Positions 29,057 through 38,905 of a stretch of 64,000 bases of DNA are shown here, piece after piece. The DNA is from Microbacter margulisiae. Its GTDB lineage: Bacteria; Bacteroidota; Bacteroidia; Bacteroidales; Paludibacteraceae. The DNA is taken from positions 1-64,000 of the forward strand of contig NZ_JACHYB010000001.1 of the NCBI RefSeq assembly GCF_014192515.1, written 5' to 3'. Every line of letters begins with the position of its first letter. Positions within the stretch are counted from its first letter, which is position 1. The notes beneath the pieces were generated by a model that searched no databases, was not told the DNA's origin, and worked only from the letters and a program-made list of their open reading frames with translations. The position numbers and the translations under genes were made by a program.

Positions 29057-30034
29057 GTGAACGAAAAAATTATCGAGTTGGTTCATTTAACCAAAAGATA
29101 TGGATCGTTTACAGCTGTCGATAATCTTAATTTGACGATTCATAAAGGAGAAATCTTCGGACTGCTTGGACCTAACGGCGCGGGAAAATCAACCACGATT
29201 CTGATGATGCTTGGTTTGACTGACCCTACATTCGGATCTGTGCACGTTTGTGGGATGGATTCTACGAGCAATCCGATTGAAGTAAAGAAGCGAGTCGGTT
29301 ATTTGCCTGAAGATGTCGGATTTTATGACAATCGCACCGGATTGGAAAATTTGTTATATACTGCACGTCTTAATGGCATTCCTGATCAAATGGCCATCGC
29401 AAAAGCAAAGCAATTGTTAGAGCAGGTGGGCTTGAAAGATGCCTTGGAAAAGAAAACCGGGAAATATTCACGTGGGATGCGACAGCGGCTAGGGCTAGCC
29501 GATGTACTGATAAAAAATCCTGAAGTTATTATTCTGGATGAGCCGACTTCGGGAATTGATCCTAAAGGGGTACGCGAGTTTCTGGATTTGATTGTGGAAC
29601 TGAGTCATGACAAAGGTATTACCGTATTGTTTGCTTCGCATAATTTGCATCAGGTGCAGGAGGTTTGTGACCGGGTTGGCATTTTTGTCAATGGACGACT
29701 CTTGGGCGAAGGAAATATTCATGCATTAGCACAACGATTATTTAAAGGTCGCCCTACTATCATCCAAGCTGGCCTGGAAAAAAGAGAAGCTGACGGGAAA
29801 GTGGAAAAATTGACTGTCGATTGGCTAAGAGGAGTATTGAACCCGATTGACGGAATACAATCTATAACTTTGAAAGACGAGAAGATATTTCAGATCGAAT
29901 CCATACGTGATGCAGCATCTGAAATAGCAAAAGCCATTATTCAATCAGGTGTCACACTCAATTCACTGAATAAAAAAGAATATGGTCTCGATGAGATTTA
30001 TTATCAATATTTTGAAGGAGGAGAAAAGCCATGA
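29057..30034 (+). CDS. ABC transporter ATP-binding protein (ABC-2 type)
   Basis: A 325-residue ATPase. Walker A GPNGAGKST is at 38-46, the Q-loop region is GYLPEDVGFYDNRTG, the signature YSRGM at 137-141 and Walker B IILDEP at 158-163. The H-loop is in LFASHNLHQV. The LPE Q-loop and the long C-terminal domain (about 220-325) resemble the CcmA/NatA/drug-export group. It starts with GTG after a strong ribosome binding site and its stop overlaps the permease start (ATGA at 30031-30034). It would energise the permease that follows. Confidence 0.92.
   Translation: MNEKIIELVHLTKRYGSFTAVDNLNLTIHKGEIFGLLGPNGAGKSTTILMMLGLTDPTFGSVHVCGMDSTSNPIEVKKRVGYLPEDVGFYDNRTGLENLLYTARLNGIPDQMAIAKAKQLLEQVGLKDALEKKTGKYSRGMRQRLGLADVLIKNPEVIILDEPTSGIDPKGVREFLDLIVELSHDKGITVLFASHNLHQVQEVCDRVGIFVNGRLLGEGNIHALAQRLFKGRPTIIQAGLEKREADGKVEKLTVDWLRGVLNPIDGIQSITLKDEKIFQIESIRDAASEIAKAIIQSGVTLNSLNKKEYGLDEIYYQYFEGGEKP
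30015..30021 (+). promoter_or_regulatory. Shine-Dalgarno of the ABC permease gene
   Basis: AAGGAGG 9 nt before the ATG at 30031, within the last codons of the ATPase gene. It is the third strong site in this operon. Confidence 0.75.
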
Positions 30035-31092
30035 ATAATTTGACATCTCAATCTTTGTCTGTTTCAGGACTGGACAAAGAACAAGCGGAACAATATGATT
30101 CTCATGTCAGATCAGGATGGTTTGGCAACAATGGTGGGGTAAATCATCCATTTTGGGTAATTGTTTACAAAGAAATGTCCGATCATTTACGGAGCTGGCG
30201 ATTTATTATTTTGATTGCCATTATTGCTTTAACATGTATTGGATCGATGTATACCGCTCTGACTAACATTGGTCATGCCATGAAGGCCAGTGATGCACAG
30301 AACACTTTTTTCTTTTTGAAATTGTTTACGGTGTCAGATGGTACAATGCCATCCTTTTTTGTGTTTATTAGTTTTTTAGGTCCTTTGCTAGGTATCAGCC
30401 TTGGTTTTGACGCCGTTAACTCGGAGCATAACCGGGGTACGTTAAGCCGTATCTTGGCGCAACCTATTCATCGTGATTATTTGATTAATGCCAAATTTAT
30501 GGGAGCATTGATTGTGATCAGTGTCCTGTTTTTCGCTCTTGGTTTTCTGGTCATTGGCTTGGGATTGATCACTATTGGCATTCCGCCGACTGCTGAAGAG
30601 TTTTGGCGCATTGTCTTTTTTCTGATTTTGAGCATATTTTATGTTGCATTCTGGCTGAATCTTTCGATTTTGTTTTCAGTCCGATTTCGGCAACCAGCTA
30701 CAGCGGCTTTGGCCGGAATTGCTGTATGGTTGTTCCTGACGGTGTTTTATCCGCTTATTGTTAATCTGGTTATGAAAGGGCTTACACCTTCGCAGGTTGC
30801 GATGGCTTCGCCTCATCAGTTAATGGGCCTGGAAGAACTACGCCTTACTTTAATGAGGATTTTGCCTAATCAATTATTCAGCGATGCTACTACCACATTA
30901 CTGATGCCATCGGTGCGGAGCCTGGGCCCATTGACGATGGAACAGGTTTATGGCACTATTCCTGGCGCTTTGCCCTTAGGACAAAGCGTTTTGCTGGTAT
31001 GGCCACAGGTAACCGGCCTTGTTGCCGCAACGATCGTCTGCTTCGTTTTGTCCTATATTTCTTTTATGAGAAGAGAAATCCGGTCAAGATAA
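30031..31092 (+). CDS. ABC-2 type transporter permease
   Basis: A 353-residue inner-membrane protein with about six helices. A soluble N-terminus (1-60) leads to helix 1 at FIILIAIIALTCIGSMYTAL, followed by a short external loop. Then FFVFISFLGPLLGISLGFDAVNSEHNRGTLSRILAQPIHRDYLINAKF shows the ABC-2 family coupling region, with the remaining helices after it. The pattern matches NatB/YhaP-like ABC-2 permeases. The substrate is unknown. It is translationally coupled to the ATPase, and the operon ends in a perfect hairpin 9 bp downstream. Confidence 0.9.
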   Translation: MNNLTSQSLSVSGLDKEQAEQYDSHVRSGWFGNNGGVNHPFWVIVYKEMSDHLRSWRFIILIAIIALTCIGSMYTALTNIGHAMKASDAQNTFFFLKLFTVSDGTMPSFFVFISFLGPLLGISLGFDAVNSEHNRGTLSRILAQPIHRDYLINAKFMGALIVISVLFFALGFLVIGLGLITIGIPPTAEEFWRIVFFLILSIFYVAFWLNLSILFSVRFRQPATAALAGIAVWLFLTVFYPLIVNLVMKGLTPSQVAMASPHQLMGLEELRLTLMRILPNQLFSDATTTLLMPSVRSLGPLTMEQVYGTIPGALPLGQSVLLVWPQVTGLVAATIVCFVLSYISFMRREIRSR

Positions 31093-31100
31093 TCTGTGTT

Positions 31101-31132
31101 ACTCACCCGATGAAAAATGGCATCGGGTGAGT
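31101..31132 (+). terminator. Terminator of the NEW3-ABC operon
   Basis: A perfect 12-bp stem (ACTCACCCGATG, 31101-31112; partner 31121-31132) with an 8-nt loop, followed by a T-rich stretch. It starts 9 bp after the permease stop. The open frame from 31127 that begins inside it is therefore not the true start of the next gene. Confidence 0.85.
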
Positions 31133-31207
31133 GTTCTTACCTTTTCCCATGACACGACACTAAAATCATTTCCGTATTTTATTCTTTCTATAATTATCTT
31201 TTATGCT

Positions 31208-31215
31208 TACTTTTG
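31208..31215 (+). promoter_or_regulatory. -7 element upstream of the ABC exporter gene
   Basis: TACTTTTG fits TAnnTTTG, 17 bp before the ATG at 31232. No good -33 element is seen. Confidence 0.4.
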
Positions 31216-31231
31216 TCATTACGTATTTCAA

Positions 31232-33007
31232 ATGAAAGTGCATCGAATGACAAGACAGGAGCATATCTCTAAAGCGGCTGGAAAAAAAGATAGCCCCAAC
31301 ATATGGGTTGTTTTGCAGCCTTATCGTTTGTTGGTTGCTTTGCTGATTGTTTTTGCCTTGCTAAGCAACGGTGTAAACCTTGTTATTCCAAAGCTGATTT
31401 CACGGGCCATTGACGATTTCTCCAAAGGTCATTTCTCCTATCAAACCGTTATTGTTGAATTTCTGGTGGCTGCCCTGGTGATTCTTGTATTCACCTTTTT
31501 ACAGGGAGTGTTACAAACGTATGTCTCCGAACGGGTAGCTAAGGATTTACGAACGCAACTTGCCGAAAAAATTTCGCGGCAAAGCTATGCCTTTATTCAA
31601 CAGGCTAATCCTGCGAAATTATTGACCAATTTTACTTCTGATATTGATGCCGTAAAGATGTTTGTGTCAATGGCAGTGGTATCGCTTATGTCGTCTGTTT
31701 TTATCATTGTCGGGGCCTCTATTCTGCTTATTTCCATCAATCTGAAGCTGGCTTTATCCGTGTTGGCAATCATTCCGGTGATTAGCGGAGCTTTCTTTTT
31801 TGTATTCCGTAAAGTGCGGGTTTTATTTAAGAAAAGCCGTGAAGTGATTGACTGGTTGAACCGGATTATCAATGAGAGTATTATGGGAGCGGCTTTGATT
31901 CGTGTTGTGAATGCGCAAATGCTGGAATACAATAAATTTTTGGAAGCGAATGCGCAAGCCAAGACGTTGGGAATCTCAATTCTTCGCCTGTTTGCCACGT
32001 TGATCCCCATAGTTGTGTTCGTGAGCAATCTGGCTTCGCTTACAATCCTGACCTTAGGCGGACATTTTGTGATTATTGGCAGTATGTCTTTAGGAAACTT
32101 TGCAGCATTCAGTTCATACCTTTCTTTGCTTATTTTCCCGATCATGGTAATCGGATTTATCAGCAACTTTATTGTGCGTGCTTCAGTTTCATATGGACGA
32201 ATTCACAGCGTTTTACATGCTGTTGATACAAAAGACACCGGAACATTAAAACGTGTTTTGGTAGGAAATATTGAACTCAAAGAAGCTTATGTATGTTATG
32301 GCGATAATCCTGTACTGAAACATATTTCTTTTTCTGTAAAAGAGGGATCAAGAAGCGCTGTCATCGGGCCAACGGCTGCCGGAAAATCCCAGTTACTTTA
32401 TTTGTTGACCGGATTGATCGAACCCCGAAGCGGCGTTGTGTTATTTGATGGTATTGATTTTAAGGAATATGACAAAGAGAGCTTGCAGCATCAGATTGGA
32501 ATCGTGTTTCAGGATAGTGTGATGTTTAATATGAGCCTGCGCGATAATATTGCTTTTAATGGGTCAATTACGGATGAAGCACTGCAGAAAGCCATTGAAA
32601 CAGCAGAACTGACAGATTTTATAAGAAATTTACCTGAGGGATTGGATACTGTGGTGAGCGAACGGGGTAATAGTTTGTCCGGAGGGCAAAAACAGCGTAT
32701 CATGTTGGCTCGGGCATTGGCAATATGTCCTAAAATTTTACTTTTGGATGACTTTACAGCACGTGTAGATACGCAAACAGAACAAAAGATTTTGAAGAAT
32801 ATTAGCCGGAATTATCCTGATATGACTTTGCTTTCAGTCACGCAAAAGATTGCTTCTGTAATACATTACGAGAATATTATTTTGATGGAGGAAGGAGAAA
32901 TTCTTGCTGAAGGAACGCACAAATCGTTGATGCAGGATAGCCCAGAATATGTCCAGATCTATAACTCACAACGCAGTACGAATCGGTATGAGGCATTGGC
33001 AAAATAG
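31232..33007 (+). CDS. ABC exporter half-transporter with degenerate ATPase site
   Basis: A 591-residue half-transporter: six-helix exporter domain (about 25-330), then a nucleotide-binding domain. Walker A GPTAAGKS is at 379-386, Q-loop VFQDS near 425 and a perfect signature LSGGQ at 482-486. Walker B reads LLLDD (503-507), with Asp507 where the catalytic Glu is expected. The switch-histidine position reads VTQK, with Gln. Together these mark the inactive-site subunit of a heterodimeric exporter of the BmrCD/LmrCD/TM287-288 class. The partner is the gene at 33331. Likely substrates are amphipathic drugs, lipids or peptides. The start at 31232 was chosen since the upstream frame crosses a terminator; 31247 is also possible. 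Confidence 0.88.
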   Translation: MKVHRMTRQEHISKAAGKKDSPNIWVVLQPYRLLVALLIVFALLSNGVNLVIPKLISRAIDDFSKGHFSYQTVIVEFLVAALVILVFTFLQGVLQTYVSERVAKDLRTQLAEKISRQSYAFIQQANPAKLLTNFTSDIDAVKMFVSMAVVSLMSSVFIIVGASILLISINLKLALSVLAIIPVISGAFFFVFRKVRVLFKKSREVIDWLNRIINESIMGAALIRVVNAQMLEYNKFLEANAQAKTLGISILRLFATLIPIVVFVSNLASLTILTLGGHFVIIGSMSLGNFAAFSSYLSLLIFPIMVIGFISNFIVRASVSYGRIHSVLHAVDTKDTGTLKRVLVGNIELKEAYVCYGDNPVLKHISFSVKEGSRSAVIGPTAAGKSQLLYLLTGLIEPRSGVVLFDGIDFKEYDKESLQHQIGIVFQDSVMFNMSLRDNIAFNGSITDEALQKAIETAELTDFIRNLPEGLDTVVSERGNSLSGGQKQRIMLARALAICPKILLLDDFTARVDTQTEQKILKNISRNYPDMTLLSVTQKIASVIHYENIILMEEGEILAEGTHKSLMQDSPEYVQIYNSQRSTNRYEALAK

Positions 33008-33330
33008 CTTAGAAGGTTCTATGTTTATTGATAATATCATATTATTAAGGACATGAAATGTACCTATGGAGATTTCTTCGTATTGTAGCGAGTGACGCTA
33101 TAACGTTGTAGTGGGTGGCGCTATAATACGATAGTAAGTGGCGCTACAACACGATAGAGGGTGATGCTACAACGTTATCTATGGTGACGCGTTCACCCGA
33201 TCGAAGGTAATGCGAAGCGGACAGATTGAGTGACTGATGTTTTAGCAGATGACACTCAAATAACAGAATAAGTGATTCAATAAACAATTGACAATGGAAA
33301 TCTGAAGTTGAGAAGATAAATTATAACTAC
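33008..33330. other. Intergenic region between exporter halves
   Basis: A 323-bp gap separating two same-strand genes whose products should form one heterodimer. Most of it is the 23-bp tandem repeat at 33092-33252. The rest is A/T-rich with no clear promoter or terminator. Confidence 0.6.
33092..33252. repeat. Degenerate 23-bp tandem repeat, about 6-7 units
   Basis: Units begin at 33092, 33115, 33138, 33161, 33184, 33207 and probably 33230. Every step is exactly 23 bp. The first four share the core GTGRYGCTAYAACR; later units decay but keep GTGAC/GTAATGCG and CCCGAT-type positions. It is not coding in any long frame. Confidence 0.8.
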
Positions 33331-35100
33331 ATGAATTATAACCTCAATTTGAATAAAGAGACTTCGTCGAACGAAAAAGCCGGAACGATTACTACGTTGA
33401 AACGTTTGCTGGCTTTAATGGATTCGGAGCGAAAGAATCTCTTTATAGCTTTGATTTTTATTTTCATCAATGCAGGACTAAATCTGATCAGTCCTTATCT
33501 GATTGGGCATGCTGTGGATAAATTTATCGTCACCAAACATTACGCAGGAGTTATCCGCTATGCAGTTATATTACTTGTCATCTTTGTCATGGCGATGTTT
33601 AGTGGCTATACGCAGGCACAACTGATGGGCAAAGTCGGCCAACGGATGTTGTTTAATCTACGTAACCGCCTTTTTAATAAGTTACAAGAGCTCCCGATTG
33701 ATTTTTTCAATCAAAACAAAGCGGGAGACTTGATTTCTCGCGTGAATAACGATACGGATAAAATTAACCAGTTTTTCTCCCAATCGTTTGTGCAGTTTAT
33801 GAGCAGTATTTTTACCATGATAGGAGCTGCTATCTTTCTTATATCGATTGACTTCAGGTTAGGACTGGCCGCTTTGTCACCGGCGGTGATATTGTGGATT
33901 TTTACGCGTAGTTTTTCGCCATGGGTGAAACGTCGCAACACAGCCAGTATGAGAAGCACGGGCATTTTAAGCGCCGAGGTTCAGGAAAGCCTGCAAAACT
34001 TTAAGGTCATTGTGGCATTTAATCGCCGTGACTATTTTCGCAAACGTTTTGATGAGGTAAACACTGACAACTACCGGAATGCTGTCAAAGCCGGCATTGC
34101 TAATACAGTGTTTACTCCCGTATATGGTTTTTTGTCAAATATCGGGCAGTTAATTGTGCTGGCTTTCGGTATCTATCTGATTATGGCGGGTCAGTTTTCG
34201 ATAGGATTACTCATTAGTTTCTTAGCCTATATTACACAGTTCTATAATCCTCTCAGGCAGTTGGCGGCTTTGTGGGCAAACTTTCAGGTTGCTCTGGCAG
34301 GATGGGATCGCATTTCACAAATTCTTGTACTGGAAAATAATCTGCCTTTAGTGCCTGATGCTAAAAAAGAGAAGCAGTCCGGTATGCTTTCATTTCGCCA
34401 TGTTTCGTTTGCTTATCCTTCTTCCGAAAAAGAAATTTTGCGGCATGTCAGTTTTGATTTAGAACGTGGCAAGACGTATGCATTTGTCGGCCCGACAGGA
34501 GGTGGGAAAACGACAACTGCGTCGCTGATGGCTCGTTTGTATGATCCAACTTCGGGGAAAGTCTTACTGGATGGTGTAGATATCCGGTCAATGGATATCG
34601 AGACCCGTACTGCGAAAATCGGGTTTATTCTTCAGGAACCTTTCTTGTTTACCGGATCTTTACATGACAATATTTTATATGGCAATGTGCAAAACGCCCA
34701 CTTGTCTGATGACGAACTGCTACAATTATTATCGGAAGCCGGCCTTCATGGTTTGCTTGACCGTTTTGAGGGAGGCCTGAATGCCCGAATAGATAGTTCC
34801 GGAGATGGTATCAGTTTGGGGCAAAAACAATTGATCGCTTTTATCCGGGCGGTCTTGCGTAAACCGGATGTGTTGATACTTGATGAAGCAACGGCAAATA
34901 TCGATACTGTCACTGAACAATTGCTGGAAGATGTTTTACAGAAATTGCCATCTTCTACCACTCGTATTATCATTGCACATCGTTTGAACACGATTGAGAA
35001 TGCGGATGAAATCTTTTTTGTTAATGCAGGAAATGTCACAAAAGCGGGTTCTTTACAAGATGCTGTCGATTTACTTTTGCATAAAAAAAGGGTCAGTTGA
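33331..35100 (+). CDS. ABC exporter half-transporter with canonical ATPase site
   Basis: A 589-residue half-transporter. The six-helix exporter domain spans about 30-325. The nucleotide-binding domain has Walker A GPTGGGKT (387-394), Q-loop ILQEP, Walker B LILDE (515-519, with the catalytic Glu) and switch IAHR (His550). Its signature is ISLGQ (494-498) instead of LSGGQ. In a heterodimer this altered signature would face the degenerate Walker site of the gene at 31232, while its own Walker motifs pair with that protein's intact LSGGQ. One active and one inactive ATP site are therefore predicted. It ends 30 bp from the convergent metH. Confidence 0.9.
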   Translation: MNYNLNLNKETSSNEKAGTITTLKRLLALMDSERKNLFIALIFIFINAGLNLISPYLIGHAVDKFIVTKHYAGVIRYAVILLVIFVMAMFSGYTQAQLMGKVGQRMLFNLRNRLFNKLQELPIDFFNQNKAGDLISRVNNDTDKINQFFSQSFVQFMSSIFTMIGAAIFLISIDFRLGLAALSPAVILWIFTRSFSPWVKRRNTASMRSTGILSAEVQESLQNFKVIVAFNRRDYFRKRFDEVNTDNYRNAVKAGIANTVFTPVYGFLSNIGQLIVLAFGIYLIMAGQFSIGLLISFLAYITQFYNPLRQLAALWANFQVALAGWDRISQILVLENNLPLVPDAKKEKQSGMLSFRHVSFAYPSSEKEILRHVSFDLERGKTYAFVGPTGGGKTTTASLMARLYDPTSGKVLLDGVDIRSMDIETRTAKIGFILQEPFLFTGSLHDNILYGNVQNAHLSDDELLQLLSEAGLHGLLDRFEGGLNARIDSSGDGISLGQKQLIAFIRAVLRKPDVLILDEATANIDTVTEQLLEDVLQKLPSSTTRIIIAHRLNTIENADEIFFVNAGNVTKAGSLQDAVDLLLHKKRVS

Positions 35101-35130
35101 TTTTATGTTTCACTGACCCCTCTTCGTTAT

Positions 35131-38100
35131 TTATGCTGGTACCCATTTACGTAATTCGGCTACCGTTATGCCTCGTTGTGCCGCATATTTTTCGCGTTGG
35201 TCTGCTGTGATTTTTCCAACCATGAAATAGCGTGCTTGTGGATTGGCAAATACCAGGCCGGCGACAGAGGCGTTGGGCATCATTGCTCCATTCTCAGTCA
35301 ATCGAATGCCTATTTCAGAAAGATGCAAAACAGGTTCAAGGTCGAAAATGACGGAAAGGTCGGGTAGGGAAGGATATCCAACGGCCGGACGTATGCCCTG
35401 ATAGTGTTCTTTCAATAATTCGGTTTCCGATAAAACTTCATCGGGAGCATACCCCCATGCTGTTTTTCGGATATGCTGATGAACATATTCCGCCGCTGCT
35501 TCAGCAAGCCTGTCTGTGAGTGACTGGATCAACAGGGCTGTATAGTCGTCTCCCTTTTCGGAAAATGTTTTGGATAGCGTTTCACCTCCGGCAATAGAGG
35601 TGGCAAAGGTTCCTATATAATCAGGTTTCCCAAATGTTTCAGGCATGATGAAGTCAATCAAAGATAAATTAGGTTGACCATCCGGCTTTAATGTTTGCTG
35701 TCTTAACATTGGGATAGTAAGTTTCCCTTCTTTAGTGTGTATAATCATTACATCCTTTTCCGGCATCGTTGTCGCTTCAAAGAAATCAAAGGCGGCTTTC
35801 GCCGTGACGCCGTTTTCTTGTAACAGCGCCAATATATCCTGTGCATCACGGAAAAGTTTCAAAGCCTCTTTTGCTTTTTCCTGCTCTTCAGGAGGATAGT
35901 TATTAATCCATCCCGTTTCGCATGCAACGCACCGATGAATAGCAGCAATATCAGGGTAATTTCCGGTGATTCGCCATGCCTTGAAGAAGAATCGCCAGTC
36001 GATGTAAGGAATCAACGTCTCAATGGAGATCTCCATATGATGTTTCTCGAATTGTTTTGGTTTGAAAGGGGTGTAATCAGACCAATGAATAGTCAGGGCA
36101 TTTTTTACTGCTTCCTCATACGATAACAGGGGAGCAGTTTGTTGTTCTTTATTGGCAATGACAGCCTGCTCAGAACGGATTTCTTCTGCAAATGCTGTAT
36201 AAGAATTGGGATTGAGTAAACGTCCCAGAGCAATGACTGCTTGCGAAGCATCCCGTGAATGGCTCACAACATTCGCCGTATAATGGGGTGCAATTTTTAG
36301 TGCAGTATGGATCTTTGACGTAGTGGCTCCACCGATCAGAAGGGGAATGGTGAATCCCGATTTTTGCATGGCTTCCGCTACATGCGACATTTCTTCAAGT
36401 GATGGTGTGATGAGGCCGCTTAATCCGATTGCATCTGCCTGATGATCTATAGCTGCCTGAAGGATTTTCTCCGAAGGCACCATAACGCCCAAGTCAATCA
36501 CTTCGTAATTGTTGCATCCGAGGATGACCCCGACAATATTTTTCCCAATGTCGTGAACATCTCCTTTGACGGTTGCCAATACAATTTTTCCGGCCTTTTT
36601 TGTTTCGGCACCTTTCTGATAGGCTTCAATATGGGGTTGGAGAATGGCGACGGCTTGTTTCATGACGCGGGCAGTCTTGACCACCTGGGGTAAAAACATT
36701 TTACCTTCCCCGAATAACTGCCCGACAATGCCCATTCCTTCCATCAAAGGTTGTTCAATGATGGAGAGCGGATTTTCATAAGCTTTTAAGGCTTCCTCTA
36801 AATCTTCTTCAAGGTAGGTGTTGACTCCTTTAACCAGACAGGTAGCCAGCCGTTCATTGAGCGGAAGCGAACGCCAGGCTTCTTCTTTTGCAGTGGTTTG
36901 CGTGTTGTCGGCTGTGCTTTTGAGCTTTCCAGCCAGTTCAATCAAACGTTCCGTAGCATCAGGACGCCGGTCGAAGATGACATCTTCAGTGCATTCCAGT
37001 AATTCTTTATCAATGGATTCATACACTTGTAACATGCCTGCATTCACAATTCCCATGTCCATGCCGGCTTTAATGGCATGATAGAGAAACGCAGAATGCA
37101 TAGCTTCCCGAACTTTGTTATTGCCACGAAAAGAGAATGATAGATTGCTGACGCCACCACTTACTTTGGCTCCGGGCAGATTTTGTTTAATCCATTCGGT
37201 TGTCCGGATAAAATCAATGGCATAACGGTTATGTTCCTCAATGCCGGTGGCTATAGCCAGGATGTTGGGATCGAAAATGATATCCTGGGGAGGGAATCCT
37301 GCTTTTTCGGTTAATAAATGGTATGCCCGGTTACAAATAGCGATACGACGTTCATACGTATCCGCTTGACCTTTTTCGTCAAAAGCCATTACTACGGTGG
37401 CTGCTCCATATTGACGTATCAGGCGGGCGTGTTGCAGGAAGAGTTCTTCGCCTTCTTTTAAACTAATCGAATTGACGATGGATTTTCCTTGTACACATTT
37501 CAATCCTGCCTCAATAACTTCCCATTTTGATGAATCAATCATGACAGGGACACGTGCTGCGTCAGGATCGGACATCAGGCTATTTAAAAACGTGACCATT
37601 TCTGTTTTTGCATCCAGCATGGCATCGTCCATGTTGATATCCAGTATTTGCGCTCCTTCTTCCACTTGTTTACGGGCAATGGAAACGGCATCATCATATT
37701 GTTTTGCCTGAATCAGTTTTAAGAAGTTTCGTGATCCGGCAACGTTGCATCGTTCTCCGATATTGACAAAATTATTTTCAGGTGTAATTTCAAAAAAATC
37801 AAGTCCCGATAGGTGAGTATGCGTTGAAACCGGAGGTACGGTGCGGATGGCAGCTCCTTCAAGAAGTTTATTATAAGCGGCGATGTGAGCCGGTGTTGTT
37901 CCACAGCATCCTCCGATAATGTTGATCAGCTTTTCATCTATATATTCCTTGATTTGAACAGACATCCGTTCGGCAGTTTCATCATATTCCCCCAATTGAT
38001 TCGGTAGTCCGGCATTGGGGTGGGAGCTGACATACCAGGGAGCTATGGAAGAGAGTTCTTCCAAATATGGTTTTAAATCTTTGGCTCCAAATGAACAATT

Positions 38101-38814
38101 CAATCCTACCGAAAGCAACGGAGCATGCTCGATGGAGGCCAGAAATGCCCGGATGGTTTGCCCGGACAGCGTTCTGCCACTTTTGTCGGCCACCGTTGCC
38201 GAAAGCATCAAAGCAACTGTTTTCCCGGTTGTTTGCATAGCCTGTTGTGCTGCAACGATAGCTGCTTTGGCGTTTAGCGTGTCAAAAATGGTTTCAACGA
38301 ACAAAGCGTCCACTCCTCCTTCGATCAGCGCTATCATTTGCTCGTGGTATGCCTCTGCCAGTTGGTCGAATGTGACCGCCCGCATGGCAGGATTGTTTAC
38401 ATCGGGTGAAAGAGACGCTGTTTTGTTTGTCGGACCAACAGATCCGGCTACAAAGCGAGGCTTGTCCGGTGTTGTAAACTCATTGGCTGCTTTGCGCGCT
38501 AATTGGGCGGCGGCAAAGTTAATGGCGTGTACTTGCGATTCCATGCCATAGTCGCTTTGTGAAATGCGTTGTGCATTGAAGGTGTTGGTTTCGATAATAT
38601 CGGCTCCGGCTTCGAGATATCCGTAGTGAATTTGATGAATGATATCGGGCTGTGTAAGGCAAAGCAAATCATTATTGCCTCGCTGTGGTTTGATCGCATC
38701 TTGAAAAAGATGGCCTCGAAAGTCGGTTTCAGTTAGCTTATGTTTCTGAATCATGGTGCCCATTGCACCGTCAAGGATCAGGATACGCCGGGTTAATTCT
38801 TCTTGTAAACTCAT
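35131..38814 (-). CDS. metH: Cobalamin-dependent methionine synthase
   Basis: A 1227-residue four-module enzyme transferring methyl from methyl-tetrahydrofolate to homocysteine through cobalamin. The homocysteine module (1-320) has zinc ligands C240 and C303-C304 ([15 protein letters not shown]). The folate module (about 345-620) has [16 protein letters not shown] and [13 protein letters not shown]. The B12 module (about 645-880) has DVHDIG at 752-757, with His754 as the cobalt ligand. The C-terminal activation module (about 890-1227) has [11 protein letters not shown]. All modules are complete, so S-adenosylmethionine reactivation should work. The organism needs B12 or must import it. It lies 91 bp downstream of pnuC on the same strand. 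No riboswitch is seen. Confidence 0.97.
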   Translation of the reverse strand: MSLQEELTRRILILDGAMGTMIQKHKLTETDFRGHLFQDAIKPQRGNNDLLCLTQPDIIHQIHYGYLEAGADIIETNTFNAQRISQSDYGMESQVHAINFAAAQLARKAANEFTTPDKPRFVAGSVGPTNKTASLSPDVNNPAMRAVTFDQLAEAYHEQMIALIEGGVDALFVETIFDTLNAKAAIVAAQQAMQTTGKTVALMLSATVADKSGRTLSGQTIRAFLASIEHAPLLSVGLNCSFGAKDLKPYLEELSSIAPWYVSSHPNAGLPNQLGEYDETAERMSVQIKEYIDEKLINIIGGCCGTTPAHIAAYNKLLEGAAIRTVPPVSTHTHLSGLDFFEITPENNFVNIGERCNVAGSRNFLKLIQAKQYDDAVSIARKQVEEGAQILDINMDDAMLDAKTEMVTFLNSLMSDPDAARVPVMIDSSKWEVIEAGLKCVQGKSIVNSISLKEGEELFLQHARLIRQYGAATVVMAFDEKGQADTYERRIAICNRAYHLLTEKAGFPPQDIIFDPNILAIATGIEEHNRYAIDFIRTTEWIKQNLPGAKVSGGVSNLSFSFRGNNKVREAMHSAFLYHAIKAGMDMGIVNAGMLQVYESIDKELLECTEDVIFDRRPDATERLIELAGKLKSTADNTQTTAKEEAWRSLPLNERLATCLVKGVNTYLEEDLEEALKAYENPLSIIEQPLMEGMGIVGQLFGEGKMFLPQVVKTARVMKQAVAILQPHIEAYQKGAETKKAGKIVLATVKGDVHDIGKNIVGVILGCNNYEVIDLGVMVPSEKILQAAIDHQADAIGLSGLITPSLEEMSHVAEAMQKSGFTIPLLIGGATTSKIHTALKIAPHYTANVVSHSRDASQAVIALGRLLNPNSYTAFAEEIRSEQAVIANKEQQTAPLLSYEEAVKNALTIHWSDYTPFKPKQFEKHHMEISIETLIPYIDWRFFFKAWRITGNYPDIAAIHRCVACETGWINNYPPEEQEKAKEALKLFRDAQDILALLQENGVTAKAAFDFFEATTMPEKDVMIIHTKEGKLTIPMLRQQTLKPDGQPNLSLIDFIMPETFGKPDYIGTFATSIAGGETLSKTFSEKGDDYTALLIQSLTDRLAEAAAEYVHQHIRKTAWGYAPDEVLSETELLKEHYQGIRPAVGYPSLPDLSVIFDLEPVLHLSEIGIRLTENGAMMPNASVAGLVFANPQARYFMVGKITADQREKYAAQRGITVAELRKWVPA

Positions 38815-38905
38815 GATTGTATGATTTTGTTTAGTGTACTAAAAACAGATATCCCTTATAGTTATTGATTTGAAACAATTTGACCAGGGAATGAATAACT
38901 AATGA

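Noticed and set aside
31127..31231. 35-codon extension of the first exporter gene
   Set aside because: It begins inside the terminator hairpin of the previous operon, and the family N-terminus starts later.
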